A stretch of 64,000 nt of DNA from NCBI RefSeq assembly GCF_030296835.1, contig NZ_AP027922.1:1798001-1862000 (forward strand). The letters are read 5' to 3'. The DNA is from Pseudoalteromonas sp. MM1 (GTDB lineage Bacteria > Pseudomonadota > Gammaproteobacteria > Enterobacterales > Alteromonadaceae). Positions 18,730 through 26,579 of this stretch are shown here, piece by piece. The notes below the pieces were generated by a model. That model had not been told where the DNA came from and made no database searches. It saw only the letters and a list, made by a program, of their open reading frames with translations. The number at the start of each line of letters is the position of its first letter. The first letter of the stretch is position 1. The translations under genes and the position numbers were made by a program.

Positions 18730-19601
18730 AGCGTTACCCTCAAACTTAGGCGCAGCCATAAAAAACCAAATAACTGACAAAGCACAGCAACAGTAATAAA
18801 GGCCATGCCATTGGGGTTATTTAAAAGCGGATCGAACCAGGTTGGATCGGTGTAATTAAATAAAGGGACTAAAGCGTAGGGTAAAACGCCACTAAACAGT
18901 GCAGCGTATTTAGTACCAGAAAGCTTAGCTTTGAGTTGCTGGCGATCTAGCGTTCTTAACGACATCATTTTGCATACACTTTTAAGCATGTCAGTTAAAT
19001 CGCACTGGCTTTGTGTATGAGTAATTATGCTATGTGCAAATAACCGCACGGTTTCGCAGTTGTAGCGTTTAATTAAAGGGGCAAATGAGCTTTGCATGTC
19101 ACTGCCCATATTTAAGCGTTGCAGTAATAAATGACTTTGCGGTTTAATGTACTTATCGGCGTGTTCATCGGCAAATTGCATAGCCTGAACAAGCGAAAGC
19201 CCTGTGCTTAAACACGATTGTACGGTTTCTATGTACTCTAGAAATAAGTGCTCAAACTTAGCTAATTTATAGTGTGCTAAATCAATTACCACTATAAAAC
19301 AGGTTATAAATACAACTAAAGAAACAATTAATGCACTCGTAGTTGCTTGAGGATAAAAGTGCTGTGCAACATACCAAGTAAAAGAGGCAAGCGAGCAAGC
19401 AACGCTTATAAATAAAGCATTACTAATGTTAATTCCAAGTACGCGCAGTGACACTGTGATAATGTCTTTTTCTTCGAGTACATCTACCTCGTGTTTAGTG
19501 TTTGCAGCGAGTGTTTTTACCTTAAGTGTAAAAAAAACACTCAGTGCTAAGGTAAACGACATAACACTTGCTATGGCCAGTAAGTAATCAAGCTTATCCA
19601 T
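18726..19601 (-). CDS. tadB: TadB-like inner-membrane platform protein
   Basis: 291 residues from the ATG at 19601, which overlaps the tadA stop by 8 nt and has AAGGAG 7 nt upstream. N-terminal membrane helix, two more near residues 70-115, a GSPF-type cytoplasmic domain (YIETVQSCLSTGLSLVQAMQ, with a later CDLTDMLKSVC motif) and a C-terminal hydrophobic pair. Paired with tadC immediately downstream. Confidence 0.82.
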   Translation of the reverse strand: MDKLDYLLAIASVMSFTLALSVFFTLKVKTLAANTKHEVDVLEEKDIITVSLRVLGINISNALFISVACSLASFTWYVAQHFYPQATTSALIVSLVVFITCFIVVIDLAHYKLAKFEHLFLEYIETVQSCLSTGLSLVQAMQFADEHADKYIKPQSHLLLQRLNMGSDMQSSFAPLIKRYNCETVRLFAHSIITHTQSQCDLTDMLKSVCKMMSLRTLDRQQLKAKLSGTKYAALFSGVLPYALVPLFNYTDPTWFDPLLNNPNGMAFITVAVLCQLFGFLWLRLSLRVTL

Positions 19602-20892
19602 GATTCTGCTCCTTGGCCGGCTGCAGTAATGCACTTATTTCGTTTGCGTTGGCACCTTGGCTTTGCATAAAGCTCACCACGCTTGAAGTACTAATTGCCT
19701 CACCATTAACTTGCTCGGTATCACTTATGCTATACAGCGCAGAATATTGTGCATGTCCATCTACCCGTTTTATTTCGCCAATACTTTTTAGGGTTCTTAC
19801 ACCGTTTGTATTTCTAGAAACATGCACAATTAACTGGATGCTTGATGCGATTAATGCGCTGGTGTGGGAGTCACTTAGCTGCGCGTTATGTAGTTGCACA
19901 AGCGTTGATAAACGGGTTACCGCATCGCTTGCACTATTAGCATGTACGGTGGTCATTGAGCCTTGGTGCCCGCAGTTCATAGCTTGCAGCATGTCTATTA
20001 CTTCACCTGCACGTACTTCGCCTACGAGTATTCTATCGGCGCGCATTCTCAATGCCGCTTTTACTAAATCTCGTAGAGTAACGGCACCTTTACCGTCACT
20101 GTTGGTGTCGTGCGCCTCTAATTGCACAACATGATTATGATGCAAATTTAGTTCTGCACTTTCTTCTATTGTTACTACCCGCTCATTAGTATTTATTGAG
20201 TTAGCGAGCACATTTAACAAGGTGGTTTTGCCTGCGCCGGCATTTCCACACACTAAAATATTAACCCCTAAGGCCACCGCGGTTTTTAAAAAATGAAGGC
20301 AGTTTTTACTTAAAAATTTATTGTCGATTAAAAAATCATCGTTAATTTTTTTGTGGTTAAATTTTCTAATTGAAACAATAGCTGCACTGGTGCACGCCGG
20401 TGGCACCACAATGTGTACCCTGCTGCCATCTTTTAGTTTGCCATCTACAATGGGAGTCAGTGCGTTAACTTGTCGAGCGCAACTATCAAGTAACCTATCA
20501 ACAAAACGACGTAAGTGACGTTCATCGTCAAACTTGCTGGCTGTACATAGCAATTTTCCTTGCTTATCTATCCAAATATTTTGCGTGTCGTTAATTAAAA
20601 TATCGCTTACTTGGTCATCTAGCATAAATTGCGCTATTGGCCCTAAGCCTTGTATTTCGTCGTACACGGCTTGAACTACTTGAGCTTGTTGATGGCTGTT
20701 AAATGATGATTCTGAAAATTCATCAATATCACTGCAAAGGGCGGATATTTTTTCGAGCAGTGCATCATTAAGCAAAGCACTTGGGTCTTGCTCGTATTCT
20801 TCTATTACCGCATCGTGAAGGATTTTTTTAAGGGTTTCAAAGGTATTTAAATTGGTTTGTACAGACTCTGATTTACTCGATAAATTAAACAT
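19594..20892 (-). CDS. tadA: TadA/CpaF-type pilus assembly ATPase
   Basis: 432 residues, a full-length CpaF-like secretion ATPase. The N-terminal domain contains LGPIAQFMLDDQVSDILIND. Catalytic motifs: Walker A CGNAGAGKTTLLN (about 215-227), Asp box VTIEESAEL, Walker B RILVGEVRAGEV and His box MTTVHANSASDA. Cytoplasmic hexamer powering pilus assembly, and possibly retraction, through TadB/TadC. GAGG lies ahead of the ATG; the gene starts 7 bp after cpaB. Confidence 0.93.
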   Translation of the reverse strand: MFNLSSKSESVQTNLNTFETLKKILHDAVIEEYEQDPSALLNDALLEKISALCSDIDEFSESSFNSHQQAQVVQAVYDEIQGLGPIAQFMLDDQVSDILINDTQNIWIDKQGKLLCTASKFDDERHLRRFVDRLLDSCARQVNALTPIVDGKLKDGSRVHIVVPPACTSAAIVSIRKFNHKKINDDFLIDNKFLSKNCLHFLKTAVALGVNILVCGNAGAGKTTLLNVLANSINTNERVVTIEESAELNLHHNHVVQLEAHDTNSDGKGAVTLRDLVKAALRMRADRILVGEVRAGEVIDMLQAMNCGHQGSMTTVHANSASDAVTRLSTLVQLHNAQLSDSHTSALIASSIQLIVHVSRNTNGVRTLKSIGEIKRVDGHAQYSALYSISDTEQVNGEAISTSSVVSFMQSQGANANEISALLQPAKEQNHG

Positions 20893-20898
20893 AGCGCC

Positions 20899-21666
20899 TC
20901 ACTTAGCTACATATACAGCTTGGTTTTTAACGCCTTTAACCACTTGAATTGTCCGGCTAGTTTGTAATTGTGAGAAGTTTTGCAAGCGCCCTTGTTCGAT
21001 GTCGTACGCACTGTGTACAATTATGGATACTTTGTCTTGGTTATCAATTGCGGCTAATGAATACACATCTTTAGGAAGTACAGCCAACACTAATGACACA
21101 CCCGCGCTGGTTGACGGCTCTTTTTTTGCTAGGCTGTCCATCACGCCATTTTTTTGTGCTTTATTGGCTGGCCCTTTTGAAATACCAATAAGTTGCACAT
21201 CACGCGCAACAGTTCTTACAAGTCGATTTGTTTTAGCAACAATATCCAAGCGGTCGCCTTTATGCACCCGCGATAAAGGAATATCTAACGTGGTTAACTT
21301 TAATGTATAAAGCACTCTGCCTGCGGGGATGGCCTCTGATAAATTTTGGCTTTTAACCTGCATAAAATCTGTTTCAAATAATGGTTGTTCACCCATTTTA
21401 TTAGTGGCTAATTGCTTACCAATAAAGGCGCGGGGGTTTTGTATACTTAGCGCCATGTTTGCATAGTGACTGGGGTTTACATCTTTTTGGGTAATGTCGT
21501 GCACGCTTACTACTTGCCCCGCCGACATATTTTTATTTACCACCCAGGCAGTAACTAAGTCTTGTTCGTTTACTTGTCTGATCCCAAGCGCTGAGGCCAG
21601 CATGCCAGAGGTGATAAGTAAGGTGATTGCAGCGGTGGTCGCGCCTTTATTATTTTTACTTTTCAT
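20899..21666 (-). CDS. cpaB: Flp pilus assembly protein CpaB/RcpC (SAF domain)
   Basis: 255 residues. N-terminal membrane anchor (TTAAITLLITSGMLASALG), then the SAF-type domain: VVNKNMSAGQVVSVHDITQKD, FIGKQLATNKMGEQPLF and the RcpC part VHKGDRLDIVAKT. CpaB/RcpC is periplasmic and is thought to gate or stabilise the secretin. A strong AGGAGG site precedes the ATG. Confidence 0.88.
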   Translation of the reverse strand: MKSKNNKGATTAAITLLITSGMLASALGIRQVNEQDLVTAWVVNKNMSAGQVVSVHDITQKDVNPSHYANMALSIQNPRAFIGKQLATNKMGEQPLFETDFMQVKSQNLSEAIPAGRVLYTLKLTTLDIPLSRVHKGDRLDIVAKTNRLVRTVARDVQLIGISKGPANKAQKNGVMDSLAKKEPSTSAGVSLVLAVLPKDVYSLAAIDNQDKVSIIVHSAYDIEQGRLQNFSQLQTSRTIQVVKGVKNQAVYVAK

Positions 21667-21686
21667 AATTTCCTCCTGACAAATTG

Positions 21687-21710
21687 CACTGCCACACGGT
21701 TGTGGCAGTG
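21687..21710 (-). promoter_or_regulatory. hairpin between pilin and cpaB
   Basis: CACTGCCACA (21687-21696) pairs perfectly with TGTGGCAGTG (21701-21710) around a 4 nt loop, in the 67 bp between the pilin stop and the cpaB start. No proper T-tract follows in the transcribed direction. It likely gives partial termination or 3' protection, so that pilin is made in excess over assembly proteins. Confidence 0.6.
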
Positions 21711-21733
21711 TGATTTAGGTAGTTATAATAAAT

Positions 21734-22123
21734 TTAATTACCTTGTGAACCACCGGCTGCTGTACGTGTTGCAGCATCACCACTTGGCGTTGCATTAATA
21801 AGCGCAGCACTTTCACTGAAGTCAGAAGCAACAAAGGTAAATGAGCTACCATCACCTGCGTAAACATCTACTGCATCAACATAGCCAGAGCCTGAAATTT
21901 CTGCAGTGCCTTCGGCGTTGATCATGCCATCAAACACATAGCTTTGATCTAACGAGCCGATTGCTTCTGCCACATCTTCAAGTTCGCTGGTTACTGAGTC
22001 ACGTAAGGTTGATAAACCAATCACCAGCGCTGCCACCATAGACGTTGAAAGAATAATTAGCTCAGAAGTAAGTACAAAGCCTTGTTGTTTTTTACTGTTT
22101 AAGTTGCTTTTCATAGTTTTCAT
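21734..22123 (-). CDS. major prepilin of the Tad-like system (putative)
   Basis: 129 residues from the ATG at 22123, which has AAGGTG 6 nt upstream; an upstream in-frame start at 22159 would lie at or before the predicted transcription start. Leader KKQQG then FVLTSELIILSTSMVAALVIG: a prepilin-type hydrophobic helix with Gly at -1 and Glu at +6. The mature part of about 115 residues is larger than a classic Flp pilin (about 50-80) and is rich in Ser, Ala, Gly and Asp with no Cys. First gene of its transcription unit, followed by a hairpin, which fits an abundant subunit. Confidence 0.72.
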   Translation of the reverse strand: MKTMKSNLNSKKQQGFVLTSELIILSTSMVAALVIGLSTLRDSVTSELEDVAEAIGSLDQSYVFDGMINAEGTAEISGSGYVDAVDVYAGDGSSFTFVASDFSESAALINATPSGDAATRTAAGGSQGN

Positions 22124-22168
22124 AATGATCACCTTAAATGTGTTAGAGCTTATGCCCACTTTATATAT

Positions 22169-22184
22169 AGCGAGGACTGTGCCA
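22169..22184 (-). promoter_or_regulatory. sigma-54-type promoter of the pilin operon
   Basis: Read on the minus strand: TGGCACAGTCCTCGCT. The -24 element TGGCACA is perfect; the -12 is TCGCT against TTGCW, one mismatch. GG and GC are exactly 10 nt apart. Transcription would begin around 22157, giving a leader of about 35 nt to the pilin ATG. Confidence 0.7.
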
Positions 22185-22254
22185 TTAATTAAATATATAA
22201 AAATCAGTGGTTTATATATTTTTTATAAGATGTGCTTTGCTTATCCTTGTTATG

Positions 22255-22271
22255 ATTCGCATTTTGCAAAT
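22255..22271 (-). promoter_or_regulatory. putative enhancer-binding-protein site upstream of the pilin promoter
   Basis: ATTTGCAAAATGCGAAT on the minus strand: a 7+3+7 palindrome with one mismatched position. It matches the site upstream of the secretin operon and lies 71 bp upstream of the -24 element, a usual distance for a sigma-54 activator. Confidence 0.6.
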
Positions 22272-22493
22272 CATTATTAAAGTGTGTTAAATCGCAAGCA
22301 CAGTTTAAATAAAAGGCAAGGTGTTAACTCATTTATGGCAGGTTTTAAAAGTAGAATAACGAGCAATTTTATCGAGGGATTCACAAAGCGAGATAGGGTA
22401 AAACAACGACGAGGATGGCTATTTTAATTATTAAGGTAGGTACGTTGCTTTTACTTTTTATAAGTGTGTTTAAGTAAGGAGAGCATAGTTTAA

Positions 22494-22515
22494 TAAAAAA
22501 AGGCCTTACGGCCTT
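22494..22515 (-). terminator. rho-independent terminator of the secretin operon
   Basis: On the minus strand AAGGCC-GTAA-GGCCTT is followed by a run of T residues, starting 5 bp past the stop of the TPR lipoprotein gene. It separates the secretin/TPR unit from the pilin unit. Confidence 0.85.
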
Positions 22516-22519
22516 AATT

Positions 22520-23191
22520 TTAACAATTACCAAGTACCGAAAGTTTCGCGTAGCGCGCTGTGGCTTGGCTGTGCTGCGCATCAAAACCTATTGCCTCATT
22601 ATAATAATGACACGCCAACGCGTTATCAGGTGTCGCCTCAGCTATTAGCCCTTTATGATAGTAATAATGGCTTTTAACAGCGCCAAATTTATAGGCAAGC
22701 TCTAAATAGTTTGCTGCAATAACATAGTCCCCTTGTGCATAATAAATAGATGCCATTTGTAAATACGGTGAAGCCTCAGTACCAAATTCATCAATAGCGT
22801 ATTGGGCAATTTGTTTAGCTTTGACTAAATTGCCTTGCTCAATAGCTAAGTTAATACCTAAAGACAATGCATTTAAAGGCGGTTCAGGTAAATTAAGTAA
22901 CTTGTTTATTACCGGCTGCGCCTGATTAGCCCGCCCGCTTTTATAAAGCGCATAAGCTGATATAGATAAAATAACTTTATTGTTAGGGTGCTCAAGCATT
23001 AGCTGGTTAAGCTCATGCACAAGTGCTAAACAATTAACTGCGCTTACCCCTTCACACGTTAAAGTACGGGTATTTAATGCATACTTAGTAACAATATCAC
23101 TTAGTGCAGAATGTGGGTTTACACTGGGCGCATAATCTATATGTGCGCAGCCCGATATGCTCAGTAAAATAACGATATATATTATTTTCAT
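22520..23191 (-). CDS. TPR-repeat lipoprotein (TadD-like)
   Basis: 223 residues. Lipoprotein signal with lipobox ISGC (Cys about residue 15). Four or so TPR-like helix pairs follow, e.g. AYALYKSGRANQAQPVINKL, YLQMASIYYAQGDYVIAANY and YHKGLIAEATPDNALACHYY. TadD lipoproteins help secretin assembly in Tad systems. The ATG overlaps the secretin stop by 4 nt (ATGA), so the pair is coupled. Confidence 0.78.
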   Translation of the reverse strand: MKIIYIVILLSISGCAHIDYAPSVNPHSALSDIVTKYALNTRTLTCEGVSAVNCLALVHELNQLMLEHPNNKVILSISAYALYKSGRANQAQPVINKLLNLPEPPLNALSLGINLAIEQGNLVKAKQIAQYAIDEFGTEASPYLQMASIYYAQGDYVIAANYLELAYKFGAVKSHYYYHKGLIAEATPDNALACHYYNEAIGFDAQHSQATARYAKLSVLGNC

Positions 23192-25107
23192 AACCCTTGC
23201 TCCTGTATAAAACTGGCCATTTGGCTATCTAAATCAACTGTTTGCCACACGCGTAAGTTATTTACCGGCTCGCGGACTAAATTAGGTGTAACTACAATAA
23301 TCAACTCGCGGTTGTTTTCGCTTTTACTGGTTGTTTCGCTTAGTTTACCAAACAGGCTCTCGCCGTTTGCATCGGGTACAAAGTCGTGACTGGCGTTGTT
23401 ATCTGTACTAATTAAGCCACCAATAATGAAAGGTTGCCCATCTTGTAAACGGGTCGATGTTTGCATGCTGCGTGTATTAAATGCACTGCTGTTTAGACTG
23501 CTGCCGGTGCTTTGCGCTATTTCTGCTGTAAGAGTGGTATCTGGTAATGAAATAACCGGATTTAAATCAAGGGTTATGCGGTCTTTGTCATCCACTAATG
23601 CACGAACATTAAGCTCAACGCCAAACGATTTAAACTCAGTACCACTAAACACAGAACCGCTATTACCTTGTTGCCCGCTGGTAACGCCTGATGGGCTATA
23701 GCTTGTAGGTACTGGCACTTCGCCGCCTACTTTAAATACCGCACTTTCGCCTGCAAGTACGCTAAGTGTAGGTCGCGAAAGCGTTCTTGAAATTCCCTCT
23801 TGCTCTAGCAAAGAAAACAACATATCAATGGCAAATTGCGAGGTTGATAACTGCAAGTTATTTGTTAATTGGCCGCCAATTAATTGCAGTGCGTTTTCTA
23901 TTGATGCCGAGCCAGACTCACGGGCATTCATTCCTTCTAGGCCAAATAAACCTTGCTCCTTGTTATACCCATTCGAAAGCACGCTAATATCTGGACGCCA
24001 TTGCTTTAAGCGGCGCTGATTAACCTCATAAAGTTGCACCGATACCCTCACTTGAGGTAAATCTTCTACCTCTATGCTTGAGAGCACTTTACCTTTAGCC
24101 ACCGAGAGCAAGGTTGCCCGCGCTACATTTGAATTTACATTACTTAAAGTAAGGCCTGAATCATCATTTAATAACCCGCCAGACTCATTTGCGAGTACTT
24201 CAATAGCGTTTGTTTCGGTTTGCGCTGTGCTACTGATAAGCCCATTAGGATCGAGCGTCGATGTGGGTGCTTGGCTTGCTTGCTCTGGTTCAAATAACTT
24301 ATTGATGGTATTTAACAAACGCACCAGTTCAATTTGATTTTTAACTGTGCCGCTGAGCATAAACACATCGTTTTCATCGTTTGATAACTCATCAACCGAA
24401 ATACGTTTAACAGTTACTTTGTCTGCTCCCATCGATTTTAACACCTCAGCGATACGTACCTCTTTAGGTTTGGGTGCTTGTGTAACTTTTATTAGGTTAA
24501 TAATGGCTACTTTATTTGAGCTTTGCGCTAAGCCATTGTTTAAATTACCCATGCCTTGTAAGCGCTGTGCTAAAGAGTTAAACATACCTTGGTTAGGTGC
24601 AGAGGTAATAACCGGTTGCGCCGCTTGCGAGCTGCTAGCATATAAATAGTTTTTTGCTGCTTCATGGGCTGCATGACGGTAATTAAGAGTAGGGACTTCG
24701 CCGCGCAGTACTACCGCATGTCTATCAGGTGCAATGGTGAGTGCTAAGTTAGAATGAATATCGTTAAGGGCATTTTCAAGTACACTGTAGTCTTCGGTTA
24801 CGCCAAGCAAAAATGTTTCAGATGTGTTGTCGTCATACCATACCATCATAGAGGTACGGCCTAACTTTTTAGCTAAAATTAACAGCTCGCGTCCGTTTAC
24901 AACGTTTACATCGAGTGTGGTTTCGTGGCCTAGCGCAACACGTGCTATATCGCGGTTAAATACAAAGCGTGTATGGGTCCACTTAACTAAGTGGGATACT
25001 TCTTTTACTCTATCGCCATTAGCATTTTCTATGTAATTTAAATTGCTTTGTTGGGCCGAAATACAACAAGGTAAAAAAAGTAACACTGCGATGATTGTTT
25101 TAAACAT
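23188..25107 (-). CDS. rcpA: RcpA/CpaC-type pilus secretin
   Basis: 639 residues. Signal peptide ending CISA, an N-terminal pilus-secretin domain (NRDIARVALGHETTLDVNVVNGRELLILAKKLGRTSMMVWYDD region), a BON-like part, then the C-terminal secretin core: GISRTLSRPTLSVLAGESAVF, the gate motif KVGGEVPVPT and QTSTRLQDGQPFIIGGLIS, ending NNRELIIVVTPNLV. Longer than average for CpaC (about 450-550) because of a Ser/Asn-rich stretch around 180-330. Forms the outer-membrane pore; first gene of its operon. Confidence 0.9.
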   Translation of the reverse strand: MFKTIIAVLLFLPCCISAQQSNLNYIENANGDRVKEVSHLVKWTHTRFVFNRDIARVALGHETTLDVNVVNGRELLILAKKLGRTSMMVWYDDNTSETFLLGVTEDYSVLENALNDIHSNLALTIAPDRHAVVLRGEVPTLNYRHAAHEAAKNYLYASSSQAAQPVITSAPNQGMFNSLAQRLQGMGNLNNGLAQSSNKVAIINLIKVTQAPKPKEVRIAEVLKSMGADKVTVKRISVDELSNDENDVFMLSGTVKNQIELVRLLNTINKLFEPEQASQAPTSTLDPNGLISSTAQTETNAIEVLANESGGLLNDDSGLTLSNVNSNVARATLLSVAKGKVLSSIEVEDLPQVRVSVQLYEVNQRRLKQWRPDISVLSNGYNKEQGLFGLEGMNARESGSASIENALQLIGGQLTNNLQLSTSQFAIDMLFSLLEQEGISRTLSRPTLSVLAGESAVFKVGGEVPVPTSYSPSGVTSGQQGNSGSVFSGTEFKSFGVELNVRALVDDKDRITLDLNPVISLPDTTLTAEIAQSTGSSLNSSAFNTRSMQTSTRLQDGQPFIIGGLISTDNNASHDFVPDANGESLFGKLSETTSKSENNRELIIVVTPNLVREPVNNLRVWQTVDLDSQMASFIQEQGL

Positions 25108-25140
25108 ATGCGCGTCCTCATTTATGCTTTGTGTATACAG

Positions 25141-25156
25141 AGCAATTATAAGACCA
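25141..25156 (-). promoter_or_regulatory. sigma-54-type promoter of the secretin operon
   Basis: On the minus strand: TGGTCTTATAATTGCT. The -12 element TTGCT is perfect, the -24 keeps TGG only, and GG and GC are exactly 10 nt apart. Start of transcription would be about 25129, 22 nt before the ATG. Weaker alone than the pilin promoter, but supported by the matching upstream site. Confidence 0.55.
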
Positions 25157-25228
25157 GCGTTATATTTATAGTAAATTCAATAAACTAATTAAAAGTAGCA
25201 ACGATGTGTGGAAGGAGTTTGTATTTTG

Positions 25229-25245
25229 ATTTGCAAAATGCAAAT
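25229..25245 (-). promoter_or_regulatory. putative enhancer-binding-protein site upstream of the secretin promoter
   Basis: ATTTGCATTTTGCAAAT on the minus strand, a perfect 7+3+7 palindrome. It lies 73 bp upstream of the -24 element, almost the same distance as the matching site in front of the pilin operon. Confidence 0.6.
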
Positions 25246-25254
25246 GAAGTTAGG

Positions 25255-25283
25255 AGAAAAGGCACAAAGCAGTGCTTTGTGCC
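25255..25283 (-). terminator. terminator of miaE
   Basis: GGCACAAAG-CAGTG-CTTTGTGCC (25261-25283) is a perfect 9 bp stem with a 5 nt loop, followed on the minus strand by TTTTCTCC; 7 bp past the stop. Confidence 0.8.
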
Positions 25284-25290
25284 AAAAGTA

Positions 25291-25863
25291 TTAATGCAGC
25301 GCGGCTGTAAAAGGAATACTTTTACAAATTTCAGCTTCGGCTACTAGTAGCTCTTCTAAACGAATATCAACTTCTTCTTTATCAAAGTATTCGTATGCTA
25401 ACTCTACAAATAAGTTTTTATGTTTTTCTTCTGATTTAGCAATCGCCACATAAAAGTCTTTTTCTTTGCCTTCGGGTAATGCTTTGGCAACCAATGAAAA
25501 GCGCTCGTGGCCGCGGGCTTCAATAACGCCGCCAACCAATAATCTATCCATTAAAAATCCATCGCGTCCATGTCTAAATAAAGCACGTATTTGTTTTATG
25601 TATGGATCTTTTTTGTCATCACCTAAATTAGTATCGCGTTCAATAAGCAGTTTAAGCACTTGTTTAAAGTGAATTAACTCCTCAAGCGCTAAATCGGTCA
25701 TGGCTTTTACTAGTTTACGTTTGTCTGGGTAATGAGAGAGCATAGAAATTGCCATACCCGATGCCTTTTTTTCTGCAGCGGCGTGGTCTTGTAAAAATGT
25801 ATTAAAGTCGGCTAATACCGCTTCGGTCCATTCAAAGGGGGTGTTGTATTTTAATTCAAACAT
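25291..25863 (-). CDS. miaE: tRNA-(ms2io6A37) hydroxylase MiaE
   Basis: 190 residues, a di-iron ferritin-like four-helix protein of normal MiaE length. Iron ligands are visible in order: E in DHAAAEKKA, ExxH in LALEELIHF, E in GGVIEARGHERF and ExxH in SEEKHKNLF. Hydroxylates the isopentenyl group of 2-methylthio-N6-isopentenyladenosine at tRNA position 37. Monocistronic, with its own terminator. Confidence 0.9.
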   Translation of the reverse strand: MFELKYNTPFEWTEAVLADFNTFLQDHAAAEKKASGMAISMLSHYPDKRKLVKAMTDLALEELIHFKQVLKLLIERDTNLGDDKKDPYIKQIRALFRHGRDGFLMDRLLVGGVIEARGHERFSLVAKALPEGKEKDFYVAIAKSEEKHKNLFVELAYEYFDKEEVDIRLEELLVAEAEICKSIPFTAALH

Positions 25864-25938
25864 TTTTTGTACTACTTAAAAAATAATGCGGAGATTTTAG
25901 CGTATTTAATAGTAAAAATCTTGCAGCGCAGGGCAAAA

Positions 25939-26568
25939 TTAACGCATATAGGGTAAATGCTTATCTATGCGCCCTTTTGCTGTTGAGTCAATTTTTAATG
26001 GGTGTTTTATATCATTCCACGCGGTCACTTTGCCACCTCTATTCATTTTTTCAAAGTCGGTACGATCGCTTTTAATACCCAAAAACGCAGTAAGCTCGGC
26101 AAAACTTTGCGGCTTGGCTATATCAATTTCTAAATACTCGTTACTACGGTGTTTAAAATACTCTCGGGCATTAGCTAAATGTGTGTTGTAACACTCTGCT
26201 AAATAATCATCTTGGTTAATATTTTCAATCGATAAGTCATTAAAGGTGCTTAAGTAACACCGTTTTATATGAATATTAAAACCGCCGTCTGGACGCGTTA
26301 AATTAGTATGCATTCGTAGCAGCAATTGCCTAATTGAGGCAATCCAAGGGGTTTTTTCGCGCACTAAATAAATAAATTTTGAACCGGGGTAATGGCTATC
26401 TAATGCTATGTAGTCATTAAATATGGGGGTATCGGCTATGGCTGTGGCGTTTTCAAAACAATACGAGGTGTACGCGGTGTGCGCCGTGGCAATGCCAAAC
26501 TCTAAAAAAGCGTGGCATACACTCGTGGTGCCTGTACGCGGCAGCCCTATTATAAATATTTTACTCAT
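25939..26568 (-). CDS. sulfotransferase-family protein
   Basis: 209 residues. The N-terminus IFIIGLPRTGTTSVCHAFLE is a PAPS 5'-phosphosulfate loop (GLPRTGTTS), and KFIYLVREKTPWIASIRQ fits the 3'-phosphate-binding strand and helix of sulfotransferases. Shorter than typical (250-350). The acceptor is unknown. Its start lies 11 bp downstream of the MAPEG gene stop, suggesting one transcript. Confidence 0.75.
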   Translation of the reverse strand: MSKIFIIGLPRTGTTSVCHAFLEFGIATAHTAYTSYCFENATAIADTPIFNDYIALDSHYPGSKFIYLVREKTPWIASIRQLLLRMHTNLTRPDGGFNIHIKRCYLSTFNDLSIENINQDDYLAECYNTHLANAREYFKHRSNEYLEIDIAKPQSFAELTAFLGIKSDRTDFEKMNRGGKVTAWNDIKHPLKIDSTAKGRIDKHLPYMR

Positions 26569-26579
26569 TACTGCTATTA

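Noticed and set aside
19613..20134. Plus-strand open frame of 173 codons
   Set aside because: Antisense to the tadA catalytic core, which has all its motifs; Cys/Ser-rich translation typical of an antisense shadow.
22381..22584. Possible 67-residue minus-strand gene
   Set aside because: Overlaps the end of the TPR lipoprotein gene and the terminator hairpin in another frame; basic low-complexity translation and no ribosome site.
25261..25283. TGGCACAAAGCACTGCT on the minus strand as a sigma-54 promoter for the secretin
   Set aside because: GG and GC are 11 nt apart instead of 10, it lies upstream of the activator-like palindrome, and the bases form the miaE terminator stem.
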